Shown here: positions 1 to 12,340 of the stretch, one piece after another
How positions within the stretch are numbered: the first letter of the stretch is position 1
Layout of the letters: every line of letters begins with the position of its first letter
Origin: Alphaproteobacteria bacterium
Lineage (GTDB): Bacteria > Pseudomonadota > Alphaproteobacteria > Ferrovibrionales > Ferrovibrionaceae
Assembly (NCBI GenBank): GCA_026126165.1
Contig: JAHCJR010000018.1
Location: forward strand, 1-48,378
Direction of reading: 5' to 3'
DNA length: 48,378 nt
Made by a program: the position numbers and the translations under genes
Notes under the pieces: generated by a model
What the model was told of the DNA's origin: nothing
The model's database searches: none
The model's input: only the letters and a program-made list of their open reading frames with translations

Positions 1-1
1 T

Positions 2-310
<309 letters not shown>

Positions 311-320
311 GGGGTTTGCC

Positions 321-2696
321 ATGACCGCTGAATCAGGCATCGGCGCCTCGGTGCGCCGCAAGGAAGACCGCAGATTCATCACCGGAAACGGCCGTTACAC
401 GGACGATCTCAACCGTCCCGGCCAGACCTACGCCTTCTTCGTCCGCTCGCCCCATGCCCATGCGCGCATCAAGCGCGTCGACACGGCCAAGGCCGCGAAG
501 ATGCCGGGCGTCGTCGCCGTCTTCACCGGCAAGGACGTGGCCGACTCCAAGGTCGGCGGACTGATCTGCGGCTGGCTCATCAAGTCCAAGGACGGCTCGC
601 CGCACAAGGCGCCGCCCCATCCGATCATCGCGCTGGACACGGTGCGCCATGTCGGCGACCAGGTGGCCGTGGTGATCGGCGAGACGCTCTCGCAGGCACG
701 CGATGCGGCCGAACAGGTCCAGGTCGATTACGAAGTCCTGCCGGCGGTGATCGATCCGAAGGACGCCGCGGCCAAGGGCGCGGCGCAGGTGCATGCCGAT
801 GCGCCGGGCAATCTCTGCTATGACTGGGAACTCGGCGACAAGGCGGCGACCGAGGCGGCCTTCGCCAAGGCGCATCACGTGGCGAAGCTCGATCTGGTCA
901 ACAACCGCCTGATACCGAATGCCATGGAACCGCGCGCGGCGGTCGCCGAGTATGATTTCGGCACCGACAGCTACACCGTCTGGTCGACCAGCCAGAACCC
1001 GCATGTGCTGAAACTGCTGCTGTGTGCCTTCGTGCTGCAGGTGCCCGAGCACAAGATGCGCGTCATCGCGCCCGACGTGGGCGGCGGCTTCGGCTCGAAG
1101 ATCTTCAATTACCCGGAAGAGACGGTCTGCACCTGGGCCTCGAAGCAGATCCGGCGGCCGGTGAAATGGACCGCCGAACGCAGCGAGAGCTTCCTGACCG
1201 ACGCCCATGGCCGCGATCACGTCACCCATGTCGAGCTGGCGCTCGACAAGGATGGCAAATTTCTCGCCATGAGGGTGGATACCTACGCCAATCTCGGCGC
1301 CTATCTCTCCACCTTCGCCACTTCGGTCCCGACCTATCTCTACGCACCGCTTCTGGCCGGACCCTATACCACGCCCCAGCTCTATATCGAGGTGAAGGGC
1401 GTCTTCACCCATACCACGCCGGTCGATGCCTATCGCGGGGCGGGACGGCCGGAGGCGACCTACCTGCTCGAGCGCATCGTCGAGACGGCGGCGCGCGAGA
1501 TGAAGATCGACCCGGCGGAGCTGCGCCGGCGCAACTTCATCCCGCCGGATGCCTTCCCCTACCAGACGCCGGTCATCCAGCAATACGACATCGGCAACTA
1601 TCACGCCTCGCTCGACAAGGCGCTGGAGATGATCGACTACAAGGGCTTCCCCGCGCGCCGTGCCCAGTCGGAGAAGAAGGGAAAGCGGCGCGGCATCGGC
1701 TTCTCCTCCTACATCGAAGCCTGCGGCATCGCGCCTTCGGCGGCGGTCGGCGCGCTTGGTGGCGGCGTGGGCTTGTGGGAATCGGGACAGGTCCGCTTCA
1801 ACCCCACCGGCTCGGTGACGATCCATACCGGCAGCCACAGCCACGGCCAGGGCCACGAGACCACCTTCGCGCAGATCGTCGCCGACAAGCTCGGCGTGCC
1901 GATCGAGAATATCGAGGTGGTGCATGGCGACACCGACAAGACCGCGTTCGGCATGGGCACCTATGGCTCGCGCTCCCTCGCGGTCGGCGGATCCGCCATC
2001 GTCAAGGCCTGCGACAAGATCGTCGCCAAAGCCAAGAAGATCGCGGCACACATGCTGGAGGCGGCGGTCGAGGACATCGAGCACGAGCGCGGCGTCTTCA
2101 AGGTGAGCGGAACGGACAAGAGCGTCAACATCGCCCAGATCGCCTTCTCCGCCTATGTCCCGCACAACTACCCGGCCGATGTCGAGCCGGGGCTGGACGA
2201 GACCGCATTCTACGATCCGCTGAACTTCAGCTTCCCGGCGGGGACCCATATCTGCGAGGTCGAGGTCGATCCGGACACCGGCATCGTCGAGATCGCGAAA
2301 TGGGTGGCGGTCGATGATTTCGGCACAGTGATCAACCCGATGGTGGTGGAGGGCCAGGTGCATGGCGGCATCGCCCAGGGGGTCGGTCAGGCCCTGCTCG
2401 AGACCTGCGTCTACGACAAGCAGTCCGGGCAGCTCCTCACCGGCTCCTACATGGACTACTGCATGCCGCGGGCCGACAACCTGCCCAGTTTCGAGGTCGG
2501 CATGACGACCACGCCCTCGCCGCTCAACCCGCTGGGTGTGAAGGGCTGCGGCGAGGCGGGCGCCATCGCCGCGCCGCCGGCACTGATCAACGCCGTGACC
2601 GATGCGCTCGGCATCAAGCATCTCGACATGCCGGCCTCGCCGGAAAAAGTCTGGCGCGCCGCGCAGGCCAGCCGCCCGCGCATGGCCGCCGAATAG
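321..2696 (+). CDS. coxL: Form II CoxL-like molybdopterin hydroxylase large subunit
   Basis: A 791-residue catalytic subunit of the xanthine oxidase/aldehyde oxidase family. It binds Mo-molybdopterin cytosine dinucleotide and hydroxylates or oxidises its substrate. The active-site loop reads AYRGAGR at about residues 370-376. That is the form II signature; true aerobic CO dehydrogenase has AYRCSFR with a Cys that binds Cu. The catalytic base Glu is in GCGEAG (Glu at about 745). The [11 protein letters not shown]o-cofactor loop lies near residue 250. Length is normal for the family. Form II enzymes are often annotated as CO dehydrogenase, but their substrates are mostly unknown, so the missing Cu-ligand Cys argues against assuming CO oxidation. 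The ATG start sits 10 bases after coxS. Confidence 0.95.
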   Translation: MTAESGIGASVRRKEDRRFITGNGRYTDDLNRPGQTYAFFVRSPHAHARIKRVDTAKAAKMPGVVAVFTGKDVADSKVGGLICGWLIKSKDGSPHKAPPHPIIALDTVRHVGDQVAVVIGETLSQARDAAEQVQVDYEVLPAVIDPKDAAAKGAAQVHADAPGNLCYDWELGDKAATEAAFAKAHHVAKLDLVNNRLIPNAMEPRAAVAEYDFGTDSYTVWSTSQNPHVLKLLLCAFVLQVPEHKMRVIAPDVGGGFGSKIFNYPEETVCTWASKQIRRPVKWTAERSESFLTDAHGRDHVTHVELALDKDGKFLAMRVDTYANLGAYLSTFATSVPTYLYAPLLAGPYTTPQLYIEVKGVFTHTTPVDAYRGAGRPEATYLLERIVETAAREMKIDPAELRRRNFIPPDAFPYQTPVIQQYDIGNYHASLDKALEMIDYKGFPARRAQSEKKGKRRGIGFSSYIEACGIAPSAAVGALGGGVGLWESGQVRFNPTGSVTIHTGSHSHGQGHETTFAQIVADKLGVPIENIEVVHGDTDKTAFGMGTYGSRSLAVGGSAIVKACDKIVAKAKKIAAHMLEAAVEDIEHERGVFKVSGTDKSVNIAQIAFSAYVPHNYPADVEPGLDETAFYDPLNFSFPAGTHICEVEVDPDTGIVEIAKWVAVDDFGTVINPMVVEGQVHGGIAQGVGQALLETCVYDKQSGQLLTGSYMDYCMPRADNLPSFEVGMTTTPSPLNPLGVKGCGEAGAIAAPPALINAVTDALGIKHLDMPASPEKVWRAAQASRPRMAAE

Positions 2697-2715
2697 GAAC
2701 AGGGGGGACCCCAAC

Positions 2716-3510
2716 ATGTATGCGTTCAACTATCATCGTCCCGGCAGCCTCGCGGAGGCGGCCAAGCTGATCGCCGCCAACGCGGAAGCGAAACTCCTGG
2801 CCGGCGGCCAGACCCTGATCCCGACGCTCAAGCAGCGCCTGGCGCAGCCTGGCGACGTGATCGACCTCGGCGGCATCGCCGAACTCAAGGGCATCAAGGT
2901 CGAAGGCGGCAATGTCGTCGTCGGCGCCATGACCCGGCATGGCGAAGTGGCGGCCTCGGCCGAGGTGAGAAAGGCCATTCCGGCCCTTGCCGCGCTGGCG
3001 GGCGGGATCGGCGATCCGCAGGTGCGCAACCTGGGCACCATCGGCGGCTCGATCGCCAACAGCGATCCGGCGGCCGACTATCCGGCCGCGGCCCTTGGTC
3101 TCGGCGCGACGATCCATACCAGCAAGCGCCAGATCCCGGCCGACAAGTTCTTCACCGGCATGTTCGAGACCGCACTGGAAGAGGGCGAGATCATCGTCAA
3201 GGTGGCCTTCCCGGCGCCCAAGCGTGCGGCCTACCAGAAGTTCGAGAACCCCGCCTCCCGCTATGCCATCGTGGGCGTGATGGTTGCCGAAACCGCGAAT
3301 GGCGTGCGGGTGGCGGTCACCGGGGCCGCGCCTTCGGTCTTCCGCTGGACGGAAGCAGAGGCGGCGCTGGGCAAGAGCTTCGCCGCCGGCGCGCTCGACG
3401 GCCTCAAGGCGAAGGCGGACGGACTGAACGCCGATATCCATGCCTCGGCGGAGTATCGCGCGCATCTGATCGGCGTCATGGCCCGCCGGGCAGTCGCCGC
3501 CTGCGGCTGA
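2716..3510 (+). CDS. coxM: Molybdenum hydroxylase FAD-binding medium subunit (CoxM)
   Basis: A 264-residue FAD subunit of the vanillyl-alcohol-oxidase fold. FAD-contact motifs are clear: AGGQTLIP at about residues 32-39 and TIGGSIANSDPAADYP near 110-125. The C-terminal CO-dehydrogenase flavoprotein domain follows. It takes electrons from CoxS and passes them to the acceptor. The ATG at 2716 is preferred over upstream in-frame codons because it follows a GGGGGGA-rich ribosome site and gives the usual N-terminus (MYAFNYHRP). It ends the structural S-L-M set and is followed by a strong terminator. Confidence 0.95.
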   Translation: MYAFNYHRPGSLAEAAKLIAANAEAKLLAGGQTLIPTLKQRLAQPGDVIDLGGIAELKGIKVEGGNVVVGAMTRHGEVAASAEVRKAIPALAALAGGIGDPQVRNLGTIGGSIANSDPAADYPAAALGLGATIHTSKRQIPADKFFTGMFETALEEGEIIVKVAFPAPKRAAYQKFENPASRYAIVGVMVAETANGVRVAVTGAAPSVFRWTEAEAALGKSFAAGALDGLKAKADGLNADIHASAEYRAHLIGVMARRAVAACG

Positions 3511-3539
3511 TCGGCCGAAAGTCATTCGTGAACCCTGAG

Positions 3540-3572
3540 CGAGGGGAGCCCGTCTCCCCTCGCCGTCTTTTT
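3540..3572 (+). terminator. Rho-independent terminator after coxM
   Basis: A perfect 9-bp stem (3540-3548 with 3554-3562, CGAGGGGAG/CTCCCCTCG) with a 5-base loop is followed by TCTTTTT at 3566-3572. It should end the coxSLM transcript, so the downstream maturation genes probably have their own promoter or depend on read-through. Confidence 0.85.
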
Positions 3573-3611
3573 AAGCGAAGCATGAAAAAATATCGATAAG
3601 CCGTTAATATT

Positions 3612-4855
3612 ATGGAATTAATCCAAAGCGGAGTTGGGCTGGCCGGACTTCTCGGACTGGCCTGGCTTCTGAGCGAGGATCGCCGCGCCCTGCGCTGGCG
3701 ACCGTTGCTTGTCGCGCTCCTCCTCCAGATCGTCCTGGCGGCGCTGTTCACCTCGCTGCCCCCGCTCAAGTCTGCTCTGGCCTCGCTCACCGGCGCGGTC
3801 AATTCCATCGCCGCCGCGACCCGTGCGGGAACATCTTTCGTCTTCGGCTATATCGGCGGCGGGCCGCTTCCCTTCGACGAAAAGAGCCCGGGCTCGAGTT
3901 TCAATCTCGCCTTCCAGGCGCTGCCGCTGATCCTGGTGATGAGCGCGCTGTCCAGCCTGCTGTTCCATTGGCGGATCCTGCCGCCCTGGTACGCGGGTTC
4001 GCCTGGGCGCTTCGGCGAACGCTCGGCACGGGCGGCGCGGTCGGCGTCGCCACGGCGGCGAATATCTTCGTCGGCATGGTCGAGGCGCCGCTCTTCGCCC
4101 GCCCCTACCTCGCCCGGCTGAGCCGGGGCGAACTCTTCGTGGTGATGACGGCGGGCATGGCGACCATCGCCGGCACGGTCCTCGTGCTCTATGCCGTGAT
4201 CCTGGCCCCTGCCATTCCCGATGTCGGCGGGCATCTGGTCCTGGCCTCGCTGCTCAGCGCCCCGGCCGCCATCCTGGTCGCGCAGGTCATGATCCCGGAC
4301 CGCGCGCCGGGCACCGAGGGAGACATCGCGGTTCCCGATCCCGCCACTTCGGCCATGGACGCCATCACGCGGGGCACGCTCTCCGGCGTGCAGCTCCTTG
4401 TCAACGTGATCGCCATGCTGATCGTTCTGGTGGCACTGGTCCACCTGCTGAACCAGATCATAGCCCTGGCGCCTGAGGTTGGGGGCGCACCACTCACCCT
4501 GCAGCGCCTGCTCGGCTGGATCATGGCGCCGATCTGCTTCCTGATGGGCATTCCCTGGAACGAGGCGGTGCTTGCCGGGCAGCTCATGGGCACCAAGACG
4601 GTGCTGAACGAGTTCGTCGCCTATCTCGATCTGGCGGCGACCGGCGACGAGGCGCTCTCGGCGCGGTCCCGCCTGATCCTCACCTATGCCCTGTGCGGCT
4701 TCGCCAATTTCGGCAGCCTGGGCATCATGATCGGCGGCCTCGGCACCATGGTGCCCGAGCGCCGGGCGGAAATCGTCACGCTTGGGCTGCGCTCGCTGGT
4801 CTCCGGCACCTTGGCAACCTGCATGACAGGCGCGGTCATCGGCCTTTTCGTGTAG
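3612..4855 (+). pseudogene. NupC-family concentrative nucleoside transporter, frameshifted
   Basis: Two reading frames together encode one NupC/CNT-type nucleoside:cation symporter. The first (from ATG 3612) gives the N-terminal membrane segments through SSLLFHWRILPP. The second gives LVRGFAWALRRTLG, AANIFVGMVEAPLFARPYL, GMATIAGTVLVLYA and the C-terminal core ending at 4855. The break is at about 3981-3986 in a CCGCCC stretch; adding back one base (for example a C) restores ILPPLVRGF and a protein of about 414 residues, normal for the family. As given, translation from 3612 ends at 4121 after a nonsense tail. It could be a real loss-of-function indel or a homopolymer sequencing error. It sits between coxM and coxD; whether its cargo relates to the hydroxylase substrate is unknown. 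Confidence 0.85.
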
Positions 4856-4892
4856 AATTGCCCTCCCGCCCGTCACGTCAGAGTAACGCTCC

Positions 4893-5809
<917 letters not shown>

Positions 5810-5813
<4 letters not shown>

Positions 5814-7021
5814 GCGACGACCCCGCCCGCCTGGTCGAGAACATCATGCATTTCGGCCGCGTGCTGCGCGCCGCCGGCCTGCCTATCGGCCCGGGGCGGA
5901 TCATCGATGCGGTGCGGGCGGTGGAGGTGGCCGGAATCGGCCGGCGCGATGACCTCTACTGGACCCTTCATTCGGTGCTGGTGAACCGGCAGGACCAGAA
6001 GGAGCTGTTCGATCAGGCCTTCCACATCTTCTGGCGCAACCCGCAGCTTCTGGAAAAGATGATGGGCCTGCTGCTGCCCACCATCGATCCGGGGGGCGAG
6101 ATGGATTCGCGCCGGGAGAACCGCCGGCTGGCAGAGGCGTTCTTTCCCGGCCTCGGCGAGGCCGATCAGAAAGGCGCCGGTCGCCAGGAAGAGGAACTGG
6201 AGATCGACGCCACCCTCACCTACTCCGACCGGGAACTGCTGCAGAGGATGGATTTCGAGACGATGAGCGCCGAGGAACTGCGGCGGGCCCGGCGGCTGAT
6301 CGCGCAGATGCGCCTGCCCATCGTCGAGGTTCCGACGCGCCGCTTCCATCCCGACCCGCGCGGACGGCGCGCCGACATGCGCGCGACCTTGCGGGCGGCA
6401 CTGCGTTCGGGCGGGGGACACATTCCGCTGAAGCGCCGGGATGCGGCGACGCGCCATCCGCCGCTCGTCGTGCTCTGCGACATTTCCGGCTCGATGAGCC
6501 GCTATTCCCGCGTATTCCTGCATTTCCTGCATGCCATCACCAACGACCGCGACCGGGTGCATACGTTCCTGTTCGGAACCCGCCTGACCAACGTCACGCG
6601 CCAGCTCCGCTTCCGCGACATCGACATGGCGATGCAGAAGATCGGCGCCGTGGTGCAGGACTGGTCTGGCGGCACCCGGATCGGCGCCACGCTCCACGCG
6701 TTCAACCGCGACTGGTCGCGCCGGGTGCTGGGCCAGGGCGCCATCGTGCTGTTCATCTCCGACGGGCTGGACCGCGATGCCGGCGCCGGGCTCGAACACG
6801 AGATCGAGCGGCTGCGCATGTCCTGCCGGCGGCTGGTCTGGCTGAACCCGTTGCTGCGCTATGAGGGCTTCGAGCCGAAATCCATTGGAATCCGCACTAT
6901 ATTGCCCCATGTGGACGAATTCAGGCCGGTGCACAACCTGGAAAGCCTCGAGGATCTCGCGGCCGCCCTGGGCAGACCGGCCCCCCGACGAGACCTGTCG
7001 GTGAGGGAGAAGGCAGCATGA
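5810..7021 (+). CDS. coxE: VWA-domain protein CoxE
   Basis: A 403-residue CoxE protein with a C-terminal von Willebrand A domain. The metal-ion-dependent adhesion site DISGSMS is at residues 224-230, and later MIDAS residues appear in SGGTRIG and FISDGLD. The N-terminal half is the CoxE/DUF58-like helical region ending in a basic linker. It pairs with the MoxR ATPase CoxD as an AAA-VWA chaperone couple. The ATG at 5810 overlaps the coxD stop; its own stop overlaps the next start at 7018, so three genes are chained. Cytoplasmic, no membrane segment seen. Confidence 0.92.
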
Positions 7022-7344
7022 CATCCGCGCAGAATCCCGACGTATTGCAGCAGGCCGGCCAATGGCGCCGCCAGGGACAAGGCGTCGCCATAGCCACGGT
7101 GGTGACCACCTGGGGCTCGGCGCCCCGCCCGGTCGGCAGCCAGCTTGCCATCGCCGAGGACGGCGCCTTCGTCGGTTCGGTCTCCGGCGGCTGCATCGAG
7201 GGCGCCGTCGTGCAGGAGGCTGTCGACACGATCCGCGACGGCAAGCCGCGCATGCTCGATTTCGGCGTGACCGACGACCAGGCCTGGGAGGTCGGCCTCG
7301 CCTGCGGCGGGAAAATCCAGGTCTATGTGGAGCGACTCGACTGA
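7018..7344 (+). CDS. XdhC/CoxI family protein, N-terminal domain only
   Basis: A 108-residue stand-alone XdhC_CoxI domain. It has the family landmarks GSAPRPVGSQLAI, GSVSGGCIEGAV and LACGGKIQV. Full-length XdhC binds molybdenum cofactor and protects it while the terminal sulfur is added, then hands it to the hydroxylase. Here the family is split over two genes: this one lacks the C-terminal Rossmann domain, which is the next gene 6 bases downstream. It overlaps coxE by ATGA. Split XdhC pairs are common in cox clusters of alphaproteobacteria, so this is not read as a broken gene. Confidence 0.9.
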   Translation: MTSAQNPDVLQQAGQWRRQGQGVAIATVVTTWGSAPRPVGSQLAIAEDGAFVGSVSGGCIEGAVVQEAVDTIRDGKPRMLDFGVTDDQAWEVGLACGGKIQVYVERLD

Positions 7345-7350
7345 ACGGCC

Positions 7351-8049
7351 ATGCAGAGCACGACCTTTGAACAGTTGCAGGCGGATCGCGCCGCCAAGAC
7401 TCCCGTGGTGCTTGCCAAGAACCTGCGCACCGGTGCGGAGACCCTGCTCTACCTGCAGGGTAAGAAAGGCACCAAGGGATGGCCACACGAGGTTGCCGAG
7501 GCGGCCCGCGCCGCGCTCCTCGCCGACCGCTCGACCACCATCGAGACGGAAGAGGGGCCGGTCTTTCTCAATGTCTTCAATCCGCCGCTGCGCATGATCG
7601 TGATCGGCGCGGTGCATATCTCCCAGTCCCTCGCGCCCATGGCGGCGCTTGCGGGCTATGACGTGAGCGTCGTCGATCCGCGCCGCGCTTTCGCCACCGG
7701 CGAACGCTTTCCCGGCGTGCATCTCTCCCACGCCTGGCCGGACGAGGCCATGGAGGCTTTCGCGCCCGACCTGCGGACGGCGGTGGTGACCCTCACCCAC
7801 GATCCGAAACTCGACGATCCGGCGCTGGCCGCCGCGCTGCGTTCCGATGCCTTCTATATCGGCGCCCTCGGCTCGACCCGCACCCATGCGAGGCGGCTGG
7901 ACCGGCTCCGCGCGGCCGGCTTCCCCGAACACGAGCTCTCGCGTATCCATGGTCCCGCCGGGCTCGATATCGGCGCGCGCTCGCCGGCGGAGATCGCCGT
8001 CTCCATCCTGGCGCAGGCGACTGAACGGCTGCGCAAGCGGGCGGCCTGA
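7351..8049 (+). CDS. XdhC family protein, C-terminal Rossmann domain
   Basis: A 232-residue protein that complements the preceding domain. About 80 N-terminal residues resemble the middle part of XdhC (ETEEGPVFLNVFNPP). They are followed by the XdhC_C Rossmann fold, starting MIVIGAVHISQSLAPMA at about 82 and ending its first beta-alpha-beta with VVDPR. Later motifs TLTHDPKLDDPAL and YIGALGSTRTHARR are characteristic. The two gene products probably act together as one Mo-cofactor insertion chaperone for the CoxSLM enzyme. The glycine motif is GAVHIS rather than the usual GAGHVG, so nucleotide binding is uncertain. Confidence 0.9.
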   Translation: MQSTTFEQLQADRAAKTPVVLAKNLRTGAETLLYLQGKKGTKGWPHEVAEAARAALLADRSTTIETEEGPVFLNVFNPPLRMIVIGAVHISQSLAPMAALAGYDVSVVDPRRAFATGERFPGVHLSHAWPDEAMEAFAPDLRTAVVTLTHDPKLDDPALAAALRSDAFYIGALGSTRTHARRLDRLRAAGFPEHELSRIHGPAGLDIGARSPAEIAVSILAQATERLRKRAA

Positions 8050-8052
8050 GAG

Positions 8053-9677
<1,625 letters not shown>

Positions 9678-9681
<4 letters not shown>

Positions 9682-10904
9682 CCTTCGACCCCGCCGCCCT
9701 GCGGGCGGAGTTCCCGATCCTGGCGCTGCGCCCGCATGGCCAGCCCCTGCACTATCTCGACAACGGCGCCACCGCGCAGGTGCCGCGCGCGGTGCTGGAT
9801 GCCATCATGCGCCATGAGACCGGGGCGCGGGCCAACGTCAAGCGCAGCGTCCATTACCTGGCGGAAGCGGCGACCGAGGCCTACGAGGCGGCAAGAAACA
9901 CGCTTGCGACGTATCTCAACGCCGCCGATGCCGACGAGATCGTCTTCACCTCCGGCTGCACCGCCGCCATCAACCTGCTGGCGCACAGCTTCGGCTCGCG
10001 GCTCGATCCCGGCGACGAGGTCCTCGTCTCGGTGCTGGAGCATCACAGCAACATCGTTCCCTGGCAGATGCTGCGCGAGCGAAGGGGCATCGTGCTCAAG
10101 GCCATTCCGGTCACGCCGGAAGGTCGCCTCGATCTCGACCGGATGGAAAGTCTTCTCGGAAAGCGCACGCGCCTTGTGGCCCTGACCCACGTCTCGAACG
10201 TCACCGGTGCCGAGACGGACGTGGCGCGGGTGGTGGCGGCGGCAGGCGCGGTGGGGGCGCGGGTCTTTCTCGACGGAGCGCAGCGCGCGCCGCACGGCCC
10301 GCTCGATGTACGCGGCCTCGGCATCGATTTCTATGCCTGCTCCGGACACAAGATGTTCGGCCCTAACGGCATCGGCGTCCTGTGGGGAAGGAAGGAACTG
10401 CTCGAGACCATGCCCCCCTTCCTCGGCGGCGGCGAGATGATCGAGCGCGTCACGATCGAACGGACCAGCTATGCCGAGGTGCCGCGCCGCTTCGAGGCCG
10501 GCACACCGCCCATCGCCCAGGCGGTTGGTCTTGCCGCGGCGGCGAAGTGGATCGCCGGTCTCGACCAGGAAGCAGTACATGCGCATCTCGCGCGCCTCAC
10601 CGGCCGGCTGCTCGAAGGACTTGCCCGCTTCCGCAAACTGCGCGTGATCGGCCCGCAAGGCCTCCAGGCGCGTTATCCGGTGGTATCGTTTGCCATCGAT
10701 GGCGCGCATCCGCACGATGTCTGCCAGATTCTCGACCGCCACGGCGTTGCGCTGCGCGGCGGGCATCATTGCGCCCAGCCGCTGATGGATGCCTTCGGCG
10801 TCGCCGGGACCACGAGGGCCAGCCTTGCCTGCTACAACGATTCAGACGATATCGATGCCCTGCTGGCCGGGCTCGATGATGCCATGACGAGGCTCGGCCG
10901 ATGA
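9678..10904 (+). CDS. SufS-type cysteine desulfurase in the Mo-hydroxylase operon
   Basis: A 408-residue class V aminotransferase of the SufS/CsdA group. It shows the pyridoxal-phosphate Lys in SGHKMFGP (Lys225) and the persulfide Cys in RGGHHCAQP (Cys365), matching the usual SufS positions almost exactly. It releases sulfur from cysteine. Placement directly after XdhC and MocA-like genes, with ATGA overlaps on both sides, suggests it supplies the terminal sulfido ligand of the Mo cofactor or the [2Fe-2S] clusters of CoxS, rather than being the housekeeping SufS. Rhodobacter capsulatus NifS4 acting on XdhC-bound cofactor is a known precedent. Confidence 0.9.
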
Positions 10905-11335
10905 GCGACGACATCTACCAGATGGATCTCCTGCGTCTGGCCGGCGACGCGCATGGCCATGGCCGCCTCGCCTCGCCGACAGCCAGCGTGACCGTCGACA
11001 ACCCGCTATGCGGCGATCGCGTCACGCTCGATCTCGAAATGACGGACGGCAAGGTTAGCGCCATCGGCCACGAGGTGAAGGCGTGCCTGCTCTGCCAGGC
11101 ATCGGCAAGCCTTCTCGGCCGCCATGCGCCCGGCAGGACGGTGGCCGAACTGCACGAAGCTGCGGCTCGCGTGGCCGCCATGCTGCGACAGCCCGATGCC
11201 ACCGAGCTCCCGCCGGGCTGGAGCGGCATCGAATCCCTGAAACCGGCGGCCCGCATCCGCAGCCGTCATGCCTGCGTGCTGCTGCCCTTCCGCGCCCTTA
11301 CCGAGGCGCTGGAGAAGGCTGCAAGGAAGGAATGA
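10901..11335 (+). CDS. SufU/NifU-like iron-sulfur scaffold protein
   Basis: A 144-residue IscU/SufU-fold protein. The three conserved Cys motifs are visible: NPLCGD (Cys37), ACLLCQAS (Cys62 and Cys65) and RHACVLLPF (Cys125). The second motif is ACLLCQAS, so it carries an extra Cys compared with the usual GCxxSxAS. It starts inside the stop of the desulfurase gene and should act as its sulfur acceptor. It may be a zinc-type SufU sulfurtransferase or a scaffold for CoxS clusters; the sequence does not decide. The C-terminus is short and helical. Confidence 0.85.
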   Translation: MSDDIYQMDLLRLAGDAHGHGRLASPTASVTVDNPLCGDRVTLDLEMTDGKVSAIGHEVKACLLCQASASLLGRHAPGRTVAELHEAAARVAAMLRQPDATELPPGWSGIESLKPAARIRSRHACVLLPFRALTEALEKAARKE

Positions 11336-11340
11336 GACGC

Positions 11341-11562
11341 ATGAAATCACGAAGCTCCAAGCCCGAGCTCTTCGACGAGATGAACGCCCTGGTGAAGGCC
11401 ATCGCCGGCGCCCTGCGCATGGAGGAGGCGGACGTGGTCAATGCCTTCGAGAACAACTTGGTCGTGGTGAACTTCAAGCGCACCGCGGACGGGAAACCCG
11501 TCATCGACGTGCGTATCGCCGGCAAGCGCGCCACCATCGCTCTCGGCGAAAGCGAGGCATGA
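11341..11562 (+). CDS. Small hypothetical protein in the cox maturation operon
   Basis: A 73-residue protein not recognised. It reads as an amphipathic helix (ELFDEMNALVKAIAGALRM) followed by three short strands (LVVVNFKR, PVIDVRIAG, RATIAL), a compact soluble fold without cysteines. The ATG at 11341 has AAGGA about 9 bases upstream; an alternative ATG at 11332 overlaps the previous stop (ATGA) and would add three residues. It lies between the SufU-like gene and DUF2842 with a 4-base overlap downstream. High third-position GC supports real coding. A role in enzyme assembly is possible only by position. Confidence 0.7.
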   Translation: MKSRSSKPELFDEMNALVKAIAGALRMEEADVVNAFENNLVVVNFKRTADGKPVIDVRIAGKRATIALGESEA

Positions 11563-11765
11563 TCGGACCGCGCGGTCGCAAGTTCCTCGGTCTTGCCGGA
11601 CTGCTCGCCGGCCTGCTGTTCTATGCCGCAATCATGGTGACGATCGCCGTCAGGGTGCTGCCCGATCATTGGCTCGCCGAGCTGATTTTTTATCCGCTTG
11701 CCGGGCTGCTCTGGCTGCTGCCGGCCGTGCCGCTCGTGCGCTGGATGCAAGCCCAGGATCACTGA
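11559..11765 (+). CDS. DUF2842 family small membrane protein
   Basis: A 68-residue protein with two hydrophobic segments (roughly residues 10-30 and 40-58) and a conserved WLLPAVPLVRWM ending. This is the pattern of DUF2842, a short inner-membrane family found mainly in Alphaproteobacteria with no known function. It overlaps the previous gene by ATGA. It closes the maturation operon; no clear terminator follows. Confidence 0.8.
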   Translation: MIGPRGRKFLGLAGLLAGLLFYAAIMVTIAVRVLPDHWLAELIFYPLAGLLWLLPAVPLVRWMQAQDH

Positions 11766-12077
11766 AGGCGGAAGGCACGAAATCATAGTCGGGGAAGATG
11801 CTCGCATTTCCCGGAAATGACGCCTGCCTTGTGCCGAAATCATGAAGAAGCTGGCAACCAATCCTAATGCAGGATCCCTTTTCGGCCCGAAAAATGCGCG
11901 GCGTTAACCATAAAATGACTTTGCATGCCGGACGAATCGCATAAATCTGGCGCGAATTAACTAAGAAATTTGAGGGATTGTTAACTTCTTGCTGACAAAG
12001 ATGCCTCCATCGGGCGGAGAGCCAGTCCGATGCCGGGATGGCGCGGCGCTCTCCAGGTCGATGCGAAATAGGGGGCC
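11766..12077. other. Intergenic region upstream of the CqsS-like operon
   Basis: These 312 bases carry no convincing gene. Bases 11870-12000 are AT-rich for this genome and hold GTTAAC twice (11903-11908, 11980-11985) and TTAACCAT at 11904-11911. They probably contain the promoter for the 77-aa gene and the CqsS-like sensor. I could not fix a clear -35/-10 pair. Confidence 0.5.
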
Positions 12078-12311
12078 ATGATGATCAGTCACAATGCAGT
12101 TCGCGACCTGCGGCAGGCGGCGGAAATCCTGCGCTCCGTCGATCTCTGGGACGACGGTGTCGCACGCGAGCTGCGTGCCACGTGGTCGCGGCTCGAGCGC
12201 CTGGCCGAGCTGATCGAGAACCAGGATTTCGAAGCGGTCTGCGAACCGGCGCCCTCGCGCCCCGAGACGGGCAACGTGGTCCCGCTCGCACGCCGCGTCG
12301 CGGGCCGCTAA
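12078..12311 (+). CDS. Small hypothetical protein upstream of the CqsS-like sensor
   Basis: A 77-residue protein not recognised. Residues 5-55 are predicted by eye to be helical with heptad-like spacing of Leu, Ile and Trp (RLERLAELIENQDF), ending in a Pro/Arg-rich tail. A GGGGG ribosome site lies just before the ATG, and third positions are GC-rich as in neighbouring genes. It is 29 bases upstream of the CqsS-like gene in the same direction, so co-transcription is likely. It may be an accessory or output partner of the sensor, but nothing in the sequence proves that. Confidence 0.65.
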   Translation: MMISHNAVRDLRQAAEILRSVDLWDDGVARELRATWSRLERLAELIENQDFEAVCEPAPSRPETGNVVPLARRVAGR

Positions 12312-12340
12312 TTCGGAGGGACCGGCACAGGGCGGCGGCA

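Noticed and set aside
333..2729. A 798-codon minus-strand frame opposite coxL
   Set aside because: Shadow of coxL; no family motifs, while coxL is unmistakable.
3968..4855. A separate 295-aa membrane protein starting at 3968
   Set aside because: Its first residues continue the NupC sequence in mid-domain and the upstream frame supplies the missing N-terminus, so it is the second half of a frameshifted gene.
11904..11911. A CtrA binding site TTAACCAT
   Set aside because: A single half-type match without the second TTAA at the correct spacing; chance occurrence in AT-rich sequence is likely.
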